From: Apostichopus parvimensis
Taxonomy: Eukaryota > Echinodermata > Holothuroidea > Aspidochirotida > Stichopodidae
Reading direction: 5' to 3'
Length of the DNA: 36,758 nucleotides
NCBI GenBank assembly: GCA_000934455.1
Contig: KN882811.1
Coordinates: 107,970 to 144,727 of the forward strand
Shown: piece by piece, positions 1 to 11,174 of the stretch
Numbering within the stretch: the stretch's first letter is position 1
Layout of the letters: the number at the start of each line of letters is the position of its first letter
Translations under genes and position numbers: made by a program
Notes under the pieces: model-generated
Databases searched by the model: none
Told to the model about the DNA's origin: nothing
What the model saw: only the letters and a program-made list of their open reading frames with translations

Positions 1-174
1 GACCGTAGCTGTATGTATTGACTGTACACTAGTGTCTAATTACCGACGGTAGCAAGCTGTGTGTGTATTTTCTGGGATCGATGGTGGTGTCTTAAACACT
101 TCTGTTACACCTCATTCGAAATCAGATTACCGGCATTAGACGTTTCTTTTTGCGCAAGTCTTCACACCCTTTAA
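1..174 (+). repeat. Left arm of a distant inverted repeat
   Basis: This segment reappears as its reverse complement at 34374-34547. By eye there are about ten substitutions, a 1-base indel and a 5-base indel over roughly 174 bases, so about 93% identity. Inside the arm are a perfect palindrome, ACACTAGTGT, and an odd-centred one, TACCGACGGTA. The homology fades after the shared CCCTTTAA near 174. The outer boundary cannot be seen because the window starts inside or at the edge of the repeat. It is most likely one copy of a dispersed miniature element. No transposase reading frame accompanies it. Confidence 0.8.
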
Positions 175-702
175 AAGTTTTCAAAATACTATCTCGATGA
201 TTTTGAATACATTCATATACATAGAGGAGGACTTTGATTAGACAATTGAACGTCTCAGCGAGGAAAAAATGTCTTTAATATGGCAGTAAAGTGCTCATTT
301 TGGTTTCCCGAAAGAGAAAACTTATGGCGTCACTCTTACCGACCTTGCAAAATTGTGACCGATATGCAATGCTTATTAAATACTATTGTAGTCTTAGAAG
401 CTTTGTACTGTAGTTTAGTATTGGCTTGGTCTCTATAGCTTATAATTGTGTGGACCATCAATATTATCTATAGAAATGATTTCTGATTTGATGCAGAGAT
501 TAAGTGTCTACAATAATTAGTTACCTGATGATCTCAAAACAAAGAAATGGAAGCTAGTGTCTGACTCTGCATAGTAAATTTACACCCCCGGTTGTATCAT
601 TCATTTGTGGTTTAACTAGCAGTACTCTTTGTCTTCAGGGTAATTGTTATATGTACAAAAGATCCTTAACAGAAAGACAGCTAGCTTCTAGCTGTGTTTA
701 GT
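175..702. other. Stretch with no recognisable gene
   Basis: AT-rich unique-looking sequence. I see no open frame of note, no RNA gene and no clear repeat. Confidence 0.5.
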
Positions 703-850
703 GTTTACAGTGGTTAATTATCTAGGTCTGAGCTCCAAGAAACAGCTACTGTAGGTAAAACATCAACATATATGTATATTGTTTACAGTGTTAAATCATC
801 TAGGTCTAAGCTCCAAGAAAACAGCTACTGTAGGTATAACATCAACAGAT
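703..850 (+). repeat. 78-bp tandem duplication, two copies
   Basis: Copy one starts at 703 and copy two at 781, both with GTTTACAGTG. Both continue with an ATCTAGGTCT-like block, GCTCCAAGAA, ACAGCTACTGTAGGTA and ACATCAACA. The copies differ by several substitutions and one extra A in the second. Each unit begins with TTTACAG and contains TGTAGGTA, which look loosely like splice sites, but the polypyrimidine tract is poor and I do not call an exon. Confidence 0.8.
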
Positions 851-1264
851 GGGTCGGGCAGGGGGGATGGACGAACAGGTGAGGAACCACATGTGTCTTG
901 TCAGGGAATGTGATCGGGCTGAGGGGCCTAAGTACTGCTGTCCATTCCTGACGATAATTCCCATATAATGACCATGATGATAATCAATGTTATGGTCTGA
1001 ATGAAACTTGTAAGGCCCTGTTTTATTCAGCTATTTAAAGTTATCTGCTCGATGCACTGACAATTTATGAAGAACATGGCACTTCACACCACGAAAATAA
1101 GAGAAACCTTGCATAGTGTTTATGTAAGTAATAAAACGTCTCATAAAAGCTGATGTTGTGTTTTTTTTATATCTGCAACAAAACAATTCAATTGACCATT
1201 GGCTGCTGGACTGCTCATGTATTGAAAGTAAATATTTTATCTCATTTTATTCTCAACTTTGCAG
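851..1264. other. Gene-free stretch upstream of candidate exon
   Basis: No gene is visible. The last 40 bases are a pyrimidine-rich run ending in CAACTTTGCAG, which would serve as the 3' splice signal of the candidate exon that follows. Confidence 0.4.
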
Positions 1265-1319
1265 GATCTAGTGAGAACTTTCTTGGAAAAGAAGTCTTTG
1301 GATGATAGGCACATGGGAG
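1265..1319 (+). CDS. Candidate internal mini-exon 1 of an unidentified gene
   Basis: Directly seen: a long pyrimidine-rich tract ending in TTTGCAG, then 55 bases, then GAG|GTAAGA, a near-consensus 5' splice site. Only one frame is open. It enters in phase 0 and reads DLVRTFLEKKSLDDRHMG, leaving one base over. The peptide is charged and amphipathic, like a helix in a soluble protein, but I do not recognise the family. A random 55-base segment often has one open frame, so the case rests mainly on the two strong splice signals. It could be the first of a plus-strand series including 1581-1643 and 17673-17723, whose phases fit. No RNA evidence is available here. Confidence 0.33.
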
Positions 1320-1580
1320 GTAAGATTCTACTATGTCTCTCTATTTAAGTGTTTATGAATAAATTAAACCCTAACTCGTCAAGTATCACAGTCTGATCTC
1401 TTGGAATTTTACCTTTTTCCCCTCTATCTTGAAACCCTAACGAGTGGTGGCTTAAATTTATAAGTTAGACTACATGGCAAATCCCTGATATATGCTGCAT
1501 CGCACTGTGTGCATTGTTTGTATGGGGTGGTTTGTAGATTTTTGTCCAGATTTAAAGGCTATAATTGCAAAGCAGATCAG

Positions 1581-1643
1581 GACTATCTCGACTGCAGAGC
1601 CTAGCAGATGTTCTAGGACTTAACAGGTTACCGACAATGCCAG
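1581..1643 (+). CDS. Candidate internal mini-exon 2 of an unidentified gene
   Basis: A 63-base segment bounded by ATCAG on the left and CCAG|GTGTGT on the right. In the frame set by the preceding candidate exon (one base left over, two bases here) it completes a glycine codon and reads LSRLQSLADVLGLNRLPTMP, then leaves one base. The length is a multiple of three and both ends have the same phase, so skipping it would keep the frame. The weak point is the 3' splice site: the upstream tract is purine-rich, with competing AG dinucleotides at GCAAAG and CAG. The open frame runs far past the proposed donor, so the right boundary is uncertain. The leucine-rich peptide is protein-like but not assignable. 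Confidence 0.24.
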
Positions 1644-4600
1644 GTGTGTATATATTGACCCCATTCACTAAACTTAAGTTTTTGAGTCACTTAAAGTCAC
1701 CGGGTGGGATTCTCTCTGATGTGCCTACTGTATATAGACTATGTTCTTTGTATATAATCTTTTCCAACATGTCGTGTTTTGTCCTCCGAAGACTTTCAGG
1801 CTCAGAATTCACACCTGAGAGAGATTGCTCATTATTTGAAAGTTGAAGGGCTTCAAACGAAACAACAAAGATCTGGGGCTATTTTCGTCCTGTCTGTGTT
1901 TTTGGGTCGTGTAAAATGACATGAATGCGTTTGTGTATGCAGTAGTTTGGTAGGATTCCTTCCATGGCATACTCGACCAGAGCCTGTCCACTAAGTAGAG
2001 CCGCTGCCTCTCAGCTCTTCAGTTGTCAAATTGAAAGAAAAGCTGAGCAGTTTTCCTAAATATTTAATTTGCTCTGCCTGCCCTGATGGTTTGTCAATGA
2101 TCAAGGTACTACCACCTAATTGTGGATGGAGTAGGGAATGGGTTTTTAAGTAGCATCTTCATCACAATCAGATCAACTTTTTTGAGCCCTGTGTGAATCT
2201 AGGCAAGAAAGTTCACATTGATTTCCATCCGAGGGTTCTCCGTTGTCGTCGACCATCCCGGTATAACAATGACCCCCTGGGTTTAATCCTCTTCGTTTAT
2301 GGATTGGATTAATGCTGGGTCGTGGAGAAAGGGCCGTGATCACTGTTTACAGGAGAGATCAGAGGCAGTGTAGTGGTCTGTTGATGAATAGAGTAAAAAA
2401 CTTGTGGTTATAAGATCAACAAGTATATTTCACTTGAGATTCACTTTCATCTCAGTTGCATGTATATATATAAACTGTGGTGATTAATGAATCGACTGGT
2501 AATGTACACTATCATAAGTGTTTGTCTTACTCTCGTCGTCGTGAATTGAAGCTTCAGTGTGGCGTTAAAAGATTCTGTTGCTGATGTATTGAGAGCTCCA
2601 TCACTTTACAAGGAAAGCTATATAGGCTACACTTAGGTACCTGAAGACATGTTATGATTGTTACTGTACCATACATAGTACAGCAAATTTAAACCACACT
2701 AGGGAGAATGAAGTTATACTCCCCGAAGACCTTAAAATATATGAAAATGTTAACAAATTCTAAAATTGTTATGGGACCAAAAATTTTCTACGACAGTTTA
2801 GCTCTTTTGAGTGACTCAGGGATATCTTAATTGAAATTTCCAATATTGCGTTCTATATGTTGTTGTCAGAATGTGGCAAAAATCACGATCCAAAGCTGGA
2901 ATATGATAATCGTGACAGTATGGAAGCTTTACTCTAGATGAAGTATCTAGCTCTTTCTAATGTACTATATGTGTATATATGTATGTAGGATGTATGCATA
3001 CATACACACACACTTATCAACGAGGTCTGGAATAATCAGATGGCTTGTTGTTCTATATTCAGACACTACTAATTAATTTAGGATGCTATCATTCCGTGGA
3101 GCCAGGTGCAGACAAATCAGCTTCCTAGTCTCCTGATAACTTTTATTGAAAGAGGAGGCTCTTATTCATTATGTAAATTACATGCAGGGAGAAGGAGGAG
3201 GATGTTGACTCGTTGTATTATAACGTCTCACAGGCTGCCAAGTGTTAACATCTCGGATTGTGGGTTTCCACCAAAAGTTTCCAAAATTGATCGGTCGTAT
3301 CCTCTCTCTGACTTTACCGACTCTTAATACCCGTGACATAATCAGAAAGGAACTTCAGTGACCAGCAAAAGACACAGCCACATTTTTGATTCATACTTAT
3401 AGAGTAGTACTAGCATATGGCATTCTGATTCATATTAATAATCATTTAAATTATTTCATGTGGTGATAGTCTGACATTTAATTAAGTCATTGTTGTGCAT
3501 CCTGCTCTTAATATGTCAAACAATTTCAAGTTCAAAGTTCTCGAGTGTAAACACGAGGAACGGAAAACCCAGTTAGAATGGTACAATGGGCTTGGAGTAT
3601 CAACGTTCACAATGTCGTTGTGTCTTATGCAAAAATATTCCTTTTCCAAATGGATAAATGCCAAGTGTGCTATAAATTCCATGGGCTAAATTTACCTTTC
3701 TGTATGTTGTTAAAATCATCAGATCAGTATTCTCAGAAACTGTTCTTTAGTATTTAAAAATAGTCCGGAAAAAATAGATTCTCTGTGGACACTTAAGAAG
3801 CTCAAAATAAGGAATAAATACTCTTGTTCTAATTGCGGTTAAAAATATTTCCTCCGAGTTTTCTTAGAAACAGGTTATTTTTTTCAAGATTCAAGAGTTC
3901 ATGATATTTTGAATAAATACCAGCTCATGGTAAAACTGGAAGTATTTTTGCCTGTATCATCAGATTTTCCTTTGCTTTCGATTTCATATTTGACTCCAAA
4001 TTCGCATCTCTCACCTATTGCAAAACATGTTGATTACCTTGCAAGTTCACTGTTATGCATCACTCAGCGGGGGAATTACCCTACATATATGCACAAACTC
4101 ATGTACAGTGCGCCAAAAGTGGAAGATGGCAAGAAATGTAACAGAATATTTCTTTTAAAACACTAGAATGCAAATGTTACCCCTTTTTATTTATTTATTT
4201 TTTTTATAATTTTTTTTAGCAAAACCTTAAATAATTAGAAACACAGCATTTGCACTGCAAATGTACTGTTAAAGAAGCCTTTTGGTATGGTGCTATAGAT
4301 CTGATTTTGAAGTGCTTGTGTCATACTGTTGTTAACTCACAATCATAGTCAGAGCCTATACATATGTTTCCTAATTAAGATGCACACATGAGGAAGATTA
4401 ACTTGTGTTACATGTGTGTACTGCTCTGCAGTATTTTAGTATTTGAAGTTTGGCGTAATTATGTGACCATACTGCTTCTGTAGCTGGCTCAGAAGTAATG
4501 TGAAATTTAAACTTAGTACTGTAACTTAAAAATATTGTCACAATACACTACACTGCGCAAGTGGGTCACACGTACACAACACTGGTCTTGCCCAGCTAAC

Positions 4601-5530
4601 ACTTGAGAACGTTAGCTAAAAGATTTCGATGTATTTCCCGGCCAATAAACCAGTCGAGCAACACCGTTCATGAAGATTCGGCCTGAGTAACAATTACGAA
4701 TAATGGGTTGTCAATTGGGAATAATATGCGTGACTAATGCAAGTGCAATTATCAGTGCCATGAATTAAAAAAGGGACAAAAAACAACAAAGGAAATCCTA
4801 TAATTGAAGCCAGTTGTCACAGTTGTTAGGGAAGCTCTAAGGCCTGTCTGTGCTTTTAAACTACAAGAGCCAGACCTCTTACACCTGTAAAACAGAGTTT
4901 AAACTCCTTCACGAGTTAACCGTCATATAAAACGATAAGAAATCGATCAGTTTAACAAATAACACCTGAGGTATAATCCCACTACATGGTCATAATATCA
5001 GAGCAACATGTAATTAATTTCTCATATTAAATTCCATATTCTCTTACCCTCTCTTGCCTACTCCCGCCTCCCAAAGAACTCAAATGCTATTCTTTCAGTA
5101 TTCAAAAGATCTTAAGAAAGATTATTTTTGGATATGTTTCAGGTGAAAAAAATTCAGATAAATTTCAGGTCCTACTACCACAGTCACATTGGGGGTTTGT
5201 TTTGACTGAGGAAGCCCTCAATATTTATATGTACAGGAACATTCATAAGAGTACACATAAGGGATTGACCCCTTGGGTTTTAATGATGTGATGGTTTATC
5301 TCAACTGGTTGTGTTGACAGTCCAAAGGGGATTAATTTGTCAACATGGTACATTCATGTACTGGCTGTCAGTCATCAGATCAGGAATACAGCTTATAGGG
5401 ATGAGATGGATGTCTTTGATATCCACCCTCCTCATTATATCTTCCCCCTTCTACCCCCCACCACCTCCCTTGCATTGTTTTTGCCACATATCAGACAACT
5501 ACTGCTCCCGACTTTGATGTGACTTTATAG
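1644..5530. other. Gene-free stretch with simple repeats
   Basis: About 3.9 kb, AT-rich. I find only short open frames with no family resemblance. Simple sequence includes a CA run near 3003-3012 and a T-rich tract at 4183-4219. Bases 5447-5470 are C-rich on the plus strand. No transposon ends or RNA genes are visible. Confidence 0.45.
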
Positions 5531-5755
5531 CGGTAACAAATGCACGAAGCGGTCCAGAGATTCATGACGATGAGAGGTAATCATGTAATAACCTTAAATT
5601 ATATCCAGTTTTAAAAATGTGACTTGTTTATTATACCTTGGTATGCTTTGATCACCGAAGGTGTGTTGCTGGTAACATCTTTATTAATCGTTTGCAAGAG
5701 ATATATTGTAGCCGAGGATCAAGTGATACCGCCAAATGTCCGAATGATTCAGGTT

Positions 5756-5777
5756 GGGGGGGGGGCAGGAGGGGGGC
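5756..5777 (+). repeat. G-run, low complexity
   Basis: A run of about eleven G followed by CAGGAGGGGGGCAG. It is one of the plus-strand G-runs scattered through the window and has no coding meaning in either direction. Confidence 0.7.
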
Positions 5778-8505
5778 AGTAGGTGCAAGGCGGAACATTT
5801 CTTGTAAAAAGACGGAGATATTAGTATTAAATCTCCTTGGTAACAGTTGGGTATCTTGTTTATGACGAGGAGCTGCCCCGTTAATGACCAATCACTCTCA
5901 TGTATGTAATGATTTAATTACAGAGAGAAGTTTGTGCACCGTGTAAATTGGGTGTGTATGAGACAGCTTAGGCTTACATGCATGGTCACTCACTTTAAAA
6001 AGAAATAAAAAAATAAAACATTGTTGTCCATATAGAGACATAGTGTAACTGCTCCATATGAATATCTGCATAGTGTAGTGGTAGATGAGAATAACAATGA
6101 TACTTGTTAACTCTTTTAAAAGCTTGGATTTTGAGTTTAGCAAGCCTCTTACAGAGTGCATTTACAGTACTAACCAGAATGCAAAATGCATTGAGGTTTC
6201 GATGACTTCAGTGCACTAGACTTCTGGTTGTTAGTATAACCAGAACTAGCTGTTACAATAGAAATTGCTCGAACTACCATTTTGATACAATAACTCAGTC
6301 TATTGTACGTGGCTATACACCAAAAACAATAGGGGTCTTGTACTCAATGTTACAAATCCACCACACTAAAAATACAATATTGCAAGCCAGATGGTTCAAG
6401 TAAAAACAACTTCACAGCGTTCATTGCTAAGAATAGAGAAAGCGATGATTTTGTTGGATTTTACAAATTTTGACGCTAGCACGTAGTATAGAAGCTTAAA
6501 AATATCATCAATGTCAACTCAAGAAGCAGCTTAAAGCTAAACATATAAACAACCGTTTCCCATAACCGCTGGATTGGGGAGGGAGGGAGGGCGGGGGGAG
6601 GGGGAATGTCAGGTATGACTATGATAGCTCATGGAATGATGAAGCTAGACATATAGTACGCGGTTCTGTTGAAAAAAAACCATTCTGAGATATTCATTTT
6701 GTTGAAATCATTTAAGCTGTACTTTTTAAAGGGAGGTGATGCTGTCATCGTATTAAAAGAAATGATGCTGTTAAATTACTTAATGCGATTGAAGAATAGA
6801 CTTAATGATGGGTGTTCAATGTCCTGCTTGCCTTTAAATCATTATTGGCGGTATAAAGTCGGGCCGATTAATTTTCAGAGTACGTCATCAATCTGCGTCA
6901 TGAACTCTTTATGATTTCTCTTTTAAAGTCATTTCAAGATTTAAAAATGTATATATATATTTATATCCGCCGTTCAGTTGTTTACAACCGCTAAAAAACC
7001 TTATAACTTGTTGCCCAGCTGTTCAGACAACAGAGAATTACGGGTCCTTCCAAGCGTGACGTTAAAGCTATTGTCGTTAAACTCAACTTCATTGTAAACA
7101 AAAATATACAATGCATCTGACCTGTTACTGACATTGGCAAAGAGGAAAACAAGAGGTATTATAATGATTCGTTTTATTTTTTCAAGGTTGCATCAGTCAG
7201 AATTGAACGGAAGCCACTGTTTGCTCTGGTGCATTGTTTAAGAAAAGCCCAGATTAACGCAGTATGGGTTCGGAAAACCATAATGACGGTTCCTACCCCC
7301 CCCCCAGGTGTTAAAGAATTAAATTTACCAGCCTTGAAATGAAGATGTGGATTAAGTGTCCAGTTGGTCCTTGCCTAATACAATACACACACACACATTC
7401 GCAGACAATACCCATCGAAAAGAATAAAGACAATAATCGCCTGTTTTTGTGTAATTTTTTCAAATAATATTTATTCACGCTGTCATATTTGTGAGTCTAT
7501 TTAATTTCACAGTCAGTTGACACTGATGTCATGTCGAGTAGGACAATATAATTTGATGAATAAACTTGAATTATCTAAAAAAAATACAGTTCATAAAAAA
7601 ACGTACCAAATCTATTCTAAATATTTACGTTAAAGTTTTACGTTTGGAATTGTGAATCGAAACAATTATTCGAAGTGTTTTAGCAGCTAAATTTGTGTTA
7701 CATCATTCACACATATAGTGAAGACGTGAGTGTAGTAAAGACGAGAATCAACTGATCGCAAGTGAGTCTGGTGTTCAGATTCGTAATGTGAAGTTACATG
7801 GCTTCAGTTTCAGCTAACTAATTGTATGAAGTCATAACAAAGGAGCAATGCTAGTCTTTTTGTTCTTAGGATTACAATTGTTGTTGCAAAACTAATAATT
7901 CAGCCCCCCAAAAAACCACTTTAAAGTCTTGAAAGTAATTTAACCTGACAGTGTATGTATCACTGGGCAATCCCAAACTCCTGAGTTGGTAGTTTCTGTG
8001 AAACAAATGTGTGTTGTTTTATTGCAATGTTTTTATGTTTTTAATACCCTCCCAAGGGATGCATAACCACTCAGTGTCAAATGTAAAGGGTAAACTGCTT
8101 CTATGGTTGGTATTACATTCCATTACCTGGGTTAAGATATTATTGTATATCTTGATTTGATGCATTGTGGCATGAAACCACATGTTAGCATAATTAAATC
8201 AACACAGCCAGACATTGACAAGTTAACTATTGTTTGCTACTGTTGAGTTTCCTTTTTAGTCCCAAAAAGGAGATGTTATCATCATGAATGCTAACAGGAT
8301 GACTCATAAATAAATAATAGCCCTTGAATATCTTTCTCATGACGAAGGGCGGGGGAGGGGGAGGGACTCAAAGGGCACCACCCATAACAAATCTCTGGTG
8401 GTTGAATGAAATGCACAATAGTTATAAGTTGAAAAGTTCATTTAGGGAATGTTGGCAAGTTTTGCAATAAAACATAAAAGGAATGAAAACTGTAGATTTT
8501 ACTTT
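5778..8505. other. Gene-free stretch
   Basis: No gene is supported. Bases 6576-6604 have four or more closely spaced G-tracts and could form a G-quadruplex. Bases 6950-6967 are TA-rich. Near 7296 there is a run of about ten C, and near 8346-8366 a purine-rich G tract. The open frames here are short and unlike known proteins. Confidence 0.45.
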
Positions 8506-8513
8506 TGACGTCA
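8506..8513. promoter_or_regulatory. Full palindromic CRE-like site (TGACGTCA)
   Basis: The eight bases match exactly the consensus bound by CREB/ATF bZIP factors. It lies about 50 bases upstream of an ATG in good context, followed by MADSEQ codons and then a strong GTAAGT. The match is certain; whether the site is used is not. An exact 8-mer occurs by chance roughly once in 30 kb at these base frequencies. Confidence 0.35.
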
Positions 8514-8582
8514 ACTCTCTTAACTTTTCTCTTGCTTTTAAAACAATGTTACAAACTTTGGAATGGCAGATTCAGAACAAGG

Positions 8583-9131
8583 GTAAGTCGAGTTGCAGCG
8601 TGCAAAACATCGTCGTGAATCGTTTGTAAGCTAACGTTAGTTTGGAGTGAGTTCATACACAGGAGACAGACCAGTAAGGAGCGTTGATATTACTAAATTA
8701 CTCAAACCAGTTACAAGCACTGCTGGGATAGGGTGGGTGGGTGTTGTGACCCAATGTGACGTGTTATTATAATGTTACATAACTGAAATGATGTACATGT
8801 TCTGAAGCCGTGTAGTGAAAGAGACACACGTACAGTACAGGTCTGAGCCAGCCATCTCACAACCGACAAAAGGATTAGGGAAATTCCGTTCTTCTCTGAG
8901 AGGTTGTAGGCGAGACAGTTTAATGGTATTGGTGTTAGTATCGTCTAACCTGTACCATTGTCTATCTATATGCCATTGACAATTTTCATTTTAAAGTTGA
9001 AGTGGGGAGAAAAAAGGGGAAAAAAATGAACGCATGAGTAAAGCTGCCTTGAATATATTATGATCACATGTTCTATAAGAAATGTTCCAAACTGACAATA
9101 TTCTAGATGCAAGCTGAAAGTATGAATCATA
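8583..9131. other. Gene-free stretch before the duplicated block
   Basis: No gene is visible. It contains a TGACGTG half-site-like word near 8757. It otherwise appears unique until the duplicated block starts at 9132. Confidence 0.4.
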
Positions 9132-9841
9132 GTAAAGCAGTTTAAAGTTGCCTTGACTAGCTGCGGTTAGGTACTCAACTAGCAGAGTGCACACTTGTTT
9201 GCCAGCAGTGGATAACTATATATACCCGTAATATTCCTTTGATCTACAACAGTGTTCATAATATATAGACTAGCTGTGTGATCTATTGAACTCAATTATT
9301 CTTTTTTATTACAGTTGCTTTCTTCAATTAAATGCTATCCAGGTGGGCTTCCAGTTTTCTTTTCAAAATTTTATTCTATTCAGGAAGATACCTTTGTCTA
9401 GCGTTACAAAAGAATCTTTTAATTAGGTGCGCAGCAATGACCACTCGTGTCGTAGTAGGGGTCCCGATCGGTATCCAGTGACTCGTGCAAAAGTCGATCG
9501 GTGTTTTGATAATATCTTGGTCTTTGTTTTTCTTGCTTTGAGTATTTAGTTTCTTTTGTTATTAATTTTAGATTTTACGAAGCAGGTTTTAAGTGGGATC
9601 ATCTGGACGACGTCAAGTCTGGCTGCCGGCGTGCTCCTATTTAAAGCGGTACAAAAGGTTTCCACCTCCCCCGGAATGCTTCAGCACATTTGTAGTCTAT
9701 ATTGAAGCCTCCAACTGTTCATAAACTCTGTTACATTGGCACCTTTTCTGAATATCTTTACATAAAACTTGTTGTTTCTTGGGAAAACACAAGTTTTTTA
9801 CTGTATGAAGTTGACTTAAAGAATGTTAACACAAAGTACCG

Positions 9842-9893
9842 GCAAATTGTGTCACATGTGAAGAATTGCAAATTGTGTCACATGTGAAGAATT
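9842..9893 (+). repeat. 26-bp tandem pair carrying palindromic E-boxes
   Basis: GCAAATTGTGTCACATGTGA followed by AGAATT occurs twice in a row. Each unit contains the perfect palindrome TCACATGTGA, at 9852-9861 and 9878-9887. This matches the extended CANNTG site favoured by MiT-family bHLH-zipper factors (MITF/TFE). The second block copy retains both sites at 11904-11913 and 11930-11939, although its first repeat unit has drifted around the site. Confidence 0.7.
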
Positions 9894-10016
9894 GCACAGT
9901 GTGCATGCAATAGACGTCTGTCTGTCCATGCTAGCTGTTCTGAGCTAATCATGGTCTGCTTTTATCCCTTTTTGAATCTTTCCAGACCAACTTCATAGTT
10001 AGTGTATAGAAGTAAC

Positions 10017-10640
10017 ACATTGAGTACAAGAAGCCTAAGGTTTATGGTGGAGGTCAAAGGTCATTTGGGGTCACCGGGGGCCAAATTGTGAAAACCTTGT
10101 AAACACGATATCTCAAGATGGGCAGCATGGGCAGACATCATATTTGGTGTGTAGGAGTACCACATTGTGTAAAAGGAGCCTATTGCTTTTGATGGAGGTC
10201 AAAGGTCATTTGGGGCCATCAGAGGTCAAACCGTGAAACCCTTGTAAACATGTACACCATCACTAAACATTACGTCAGCTTATGAAGAAACTGCTCATGT
10301 TACATCATTGAAACCACAATGCATTTTTGCATTCTGGTTGAATCTTTTGGATGGCGTGTGTGTGTGTATGTGACCATTGCACAAGTAAGCACAGTAACTC
10401 AAAATGTTGATGTTGGATATACTTCATACTTTGGTAAGTGGATGCGTCTCATTGAGTACAAAGTTCAGTGGTCATTTGGGGTCAACAGAGGTCAAAGTCT
10501 GAAAACTTTGTGAACAAGGTAACTCGAAAAGTACATCTTTGTTGAACTTCATATATGGCATGTAGCTTCAGCTTGTTGAGTACAAGAACCCTATTGAAAT
10601 TGGTGGAGGTCAAAGGTCCTTTGAGGTCAACATTTAAGCG
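10017..10640 (+). repeat. Tandem repeat with DR1 nuclear-receptor-like motifs
   Basis: Units of about 145 bases share GAGTACAAGAA, then GTGGAGGTCAAAGGTCATTT or variants, then GTGAAAACCTTGTAAAC. Exact AGGTCAAAGGTCA occurs at 10051-10063 and 10196-10208. Variants lie at 10462-10474 (AGTTCAGTGGTCA) and 10607-10619 (AGGTCAAAGGTCC). The spacing 10051 to 10196 and 10462 to 10607 is 145 bases in both cases. A direct repeat of AGGTCA with one spacer base is the classical DR1 element of RXR, HNF4, COUP-TF and PPAR:RXR. Use as a binding site is inference; the array may simply be a satellite-like repeat. Confidence 0.72.
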
Positions 10641-11124
10641 AAAGTCTGAAAATTTATCTGTGAATTCTCCAATGCTATGATTTCCTTTTGGTTAACATAG
10701 TTTGGTCATATTAAGTTCAGGTTTAGTTCTGTGAAGGGGCTCTATAGCTAGGTTTTCAATGAAACCTACCAGGCATCCAGGTAATTTAATCTGCTTCAGA
10801 GTCCCTTGCTTTAAACATGCACTAAAACCTATTATCAGTTTACCCTCTCTGAGCTTGAAGGGGTCAACGAGTTATCTCAAATGGGTACAAACTGGCTCAG
10901 GGGTCAAAAGGTTATCTCAAATAGTGTGGGGGGGCAAAGTTGGACATTTTCTCAAGTTTATTTCACAGTGTATAAACAATGTCATGTAACACTCAGCAAT
11001 TTTTAAATGGATTGCCAGCTCAAACATCAATTGGTCAAATGTATCTCAATTTCACATCGGAAGACTGTTCTTTCTTGGATATCGAAACATTTTGGTGTAA
11101 AATTCTATACAGTAAATTTGCCTT

Positions 11125-11174
11125 NNNNNNNNNNNNNNNNNNNNNNNNNNNNNNNNNNNNNNNNNNNNNNNNNN
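11125..11174. other. Assembly gap of 50 N
   Basis: Exactly 50 undetermined bases between two copies of the same block. The size looks like a fixed filler value and not a measured gap. The genomic order across it should not be trusted. Confidence 0.98.

Larger units (their letters stand above)
9132..11124 (+). repeat. Copy 1 of a large duplicated block beside an N gap
   Basis: The sequence from GTAAAGCAGTTTAAAG onward returns at 11175, and the end of this copy matches the sequence ending at 12854. The copies have scattered substitutions and small indels. This copy has an extra block of about 350 bases near 9985-10335, made of tandem repeat units. The gap of exactly 50 N between them suggests a scaffolding join. 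The likely reading is two haplotypes of one locus assembled in series; a true tandem duplication remains possible. No coding sequence is evident in either copy. Confidence 0.85.

Noticed and set aside
3077..3106. Possible 24-bp micro-exon ending CCAG|GTGCAG
   Set aside because: Weak acceptor tract and too short for any coding evidence.
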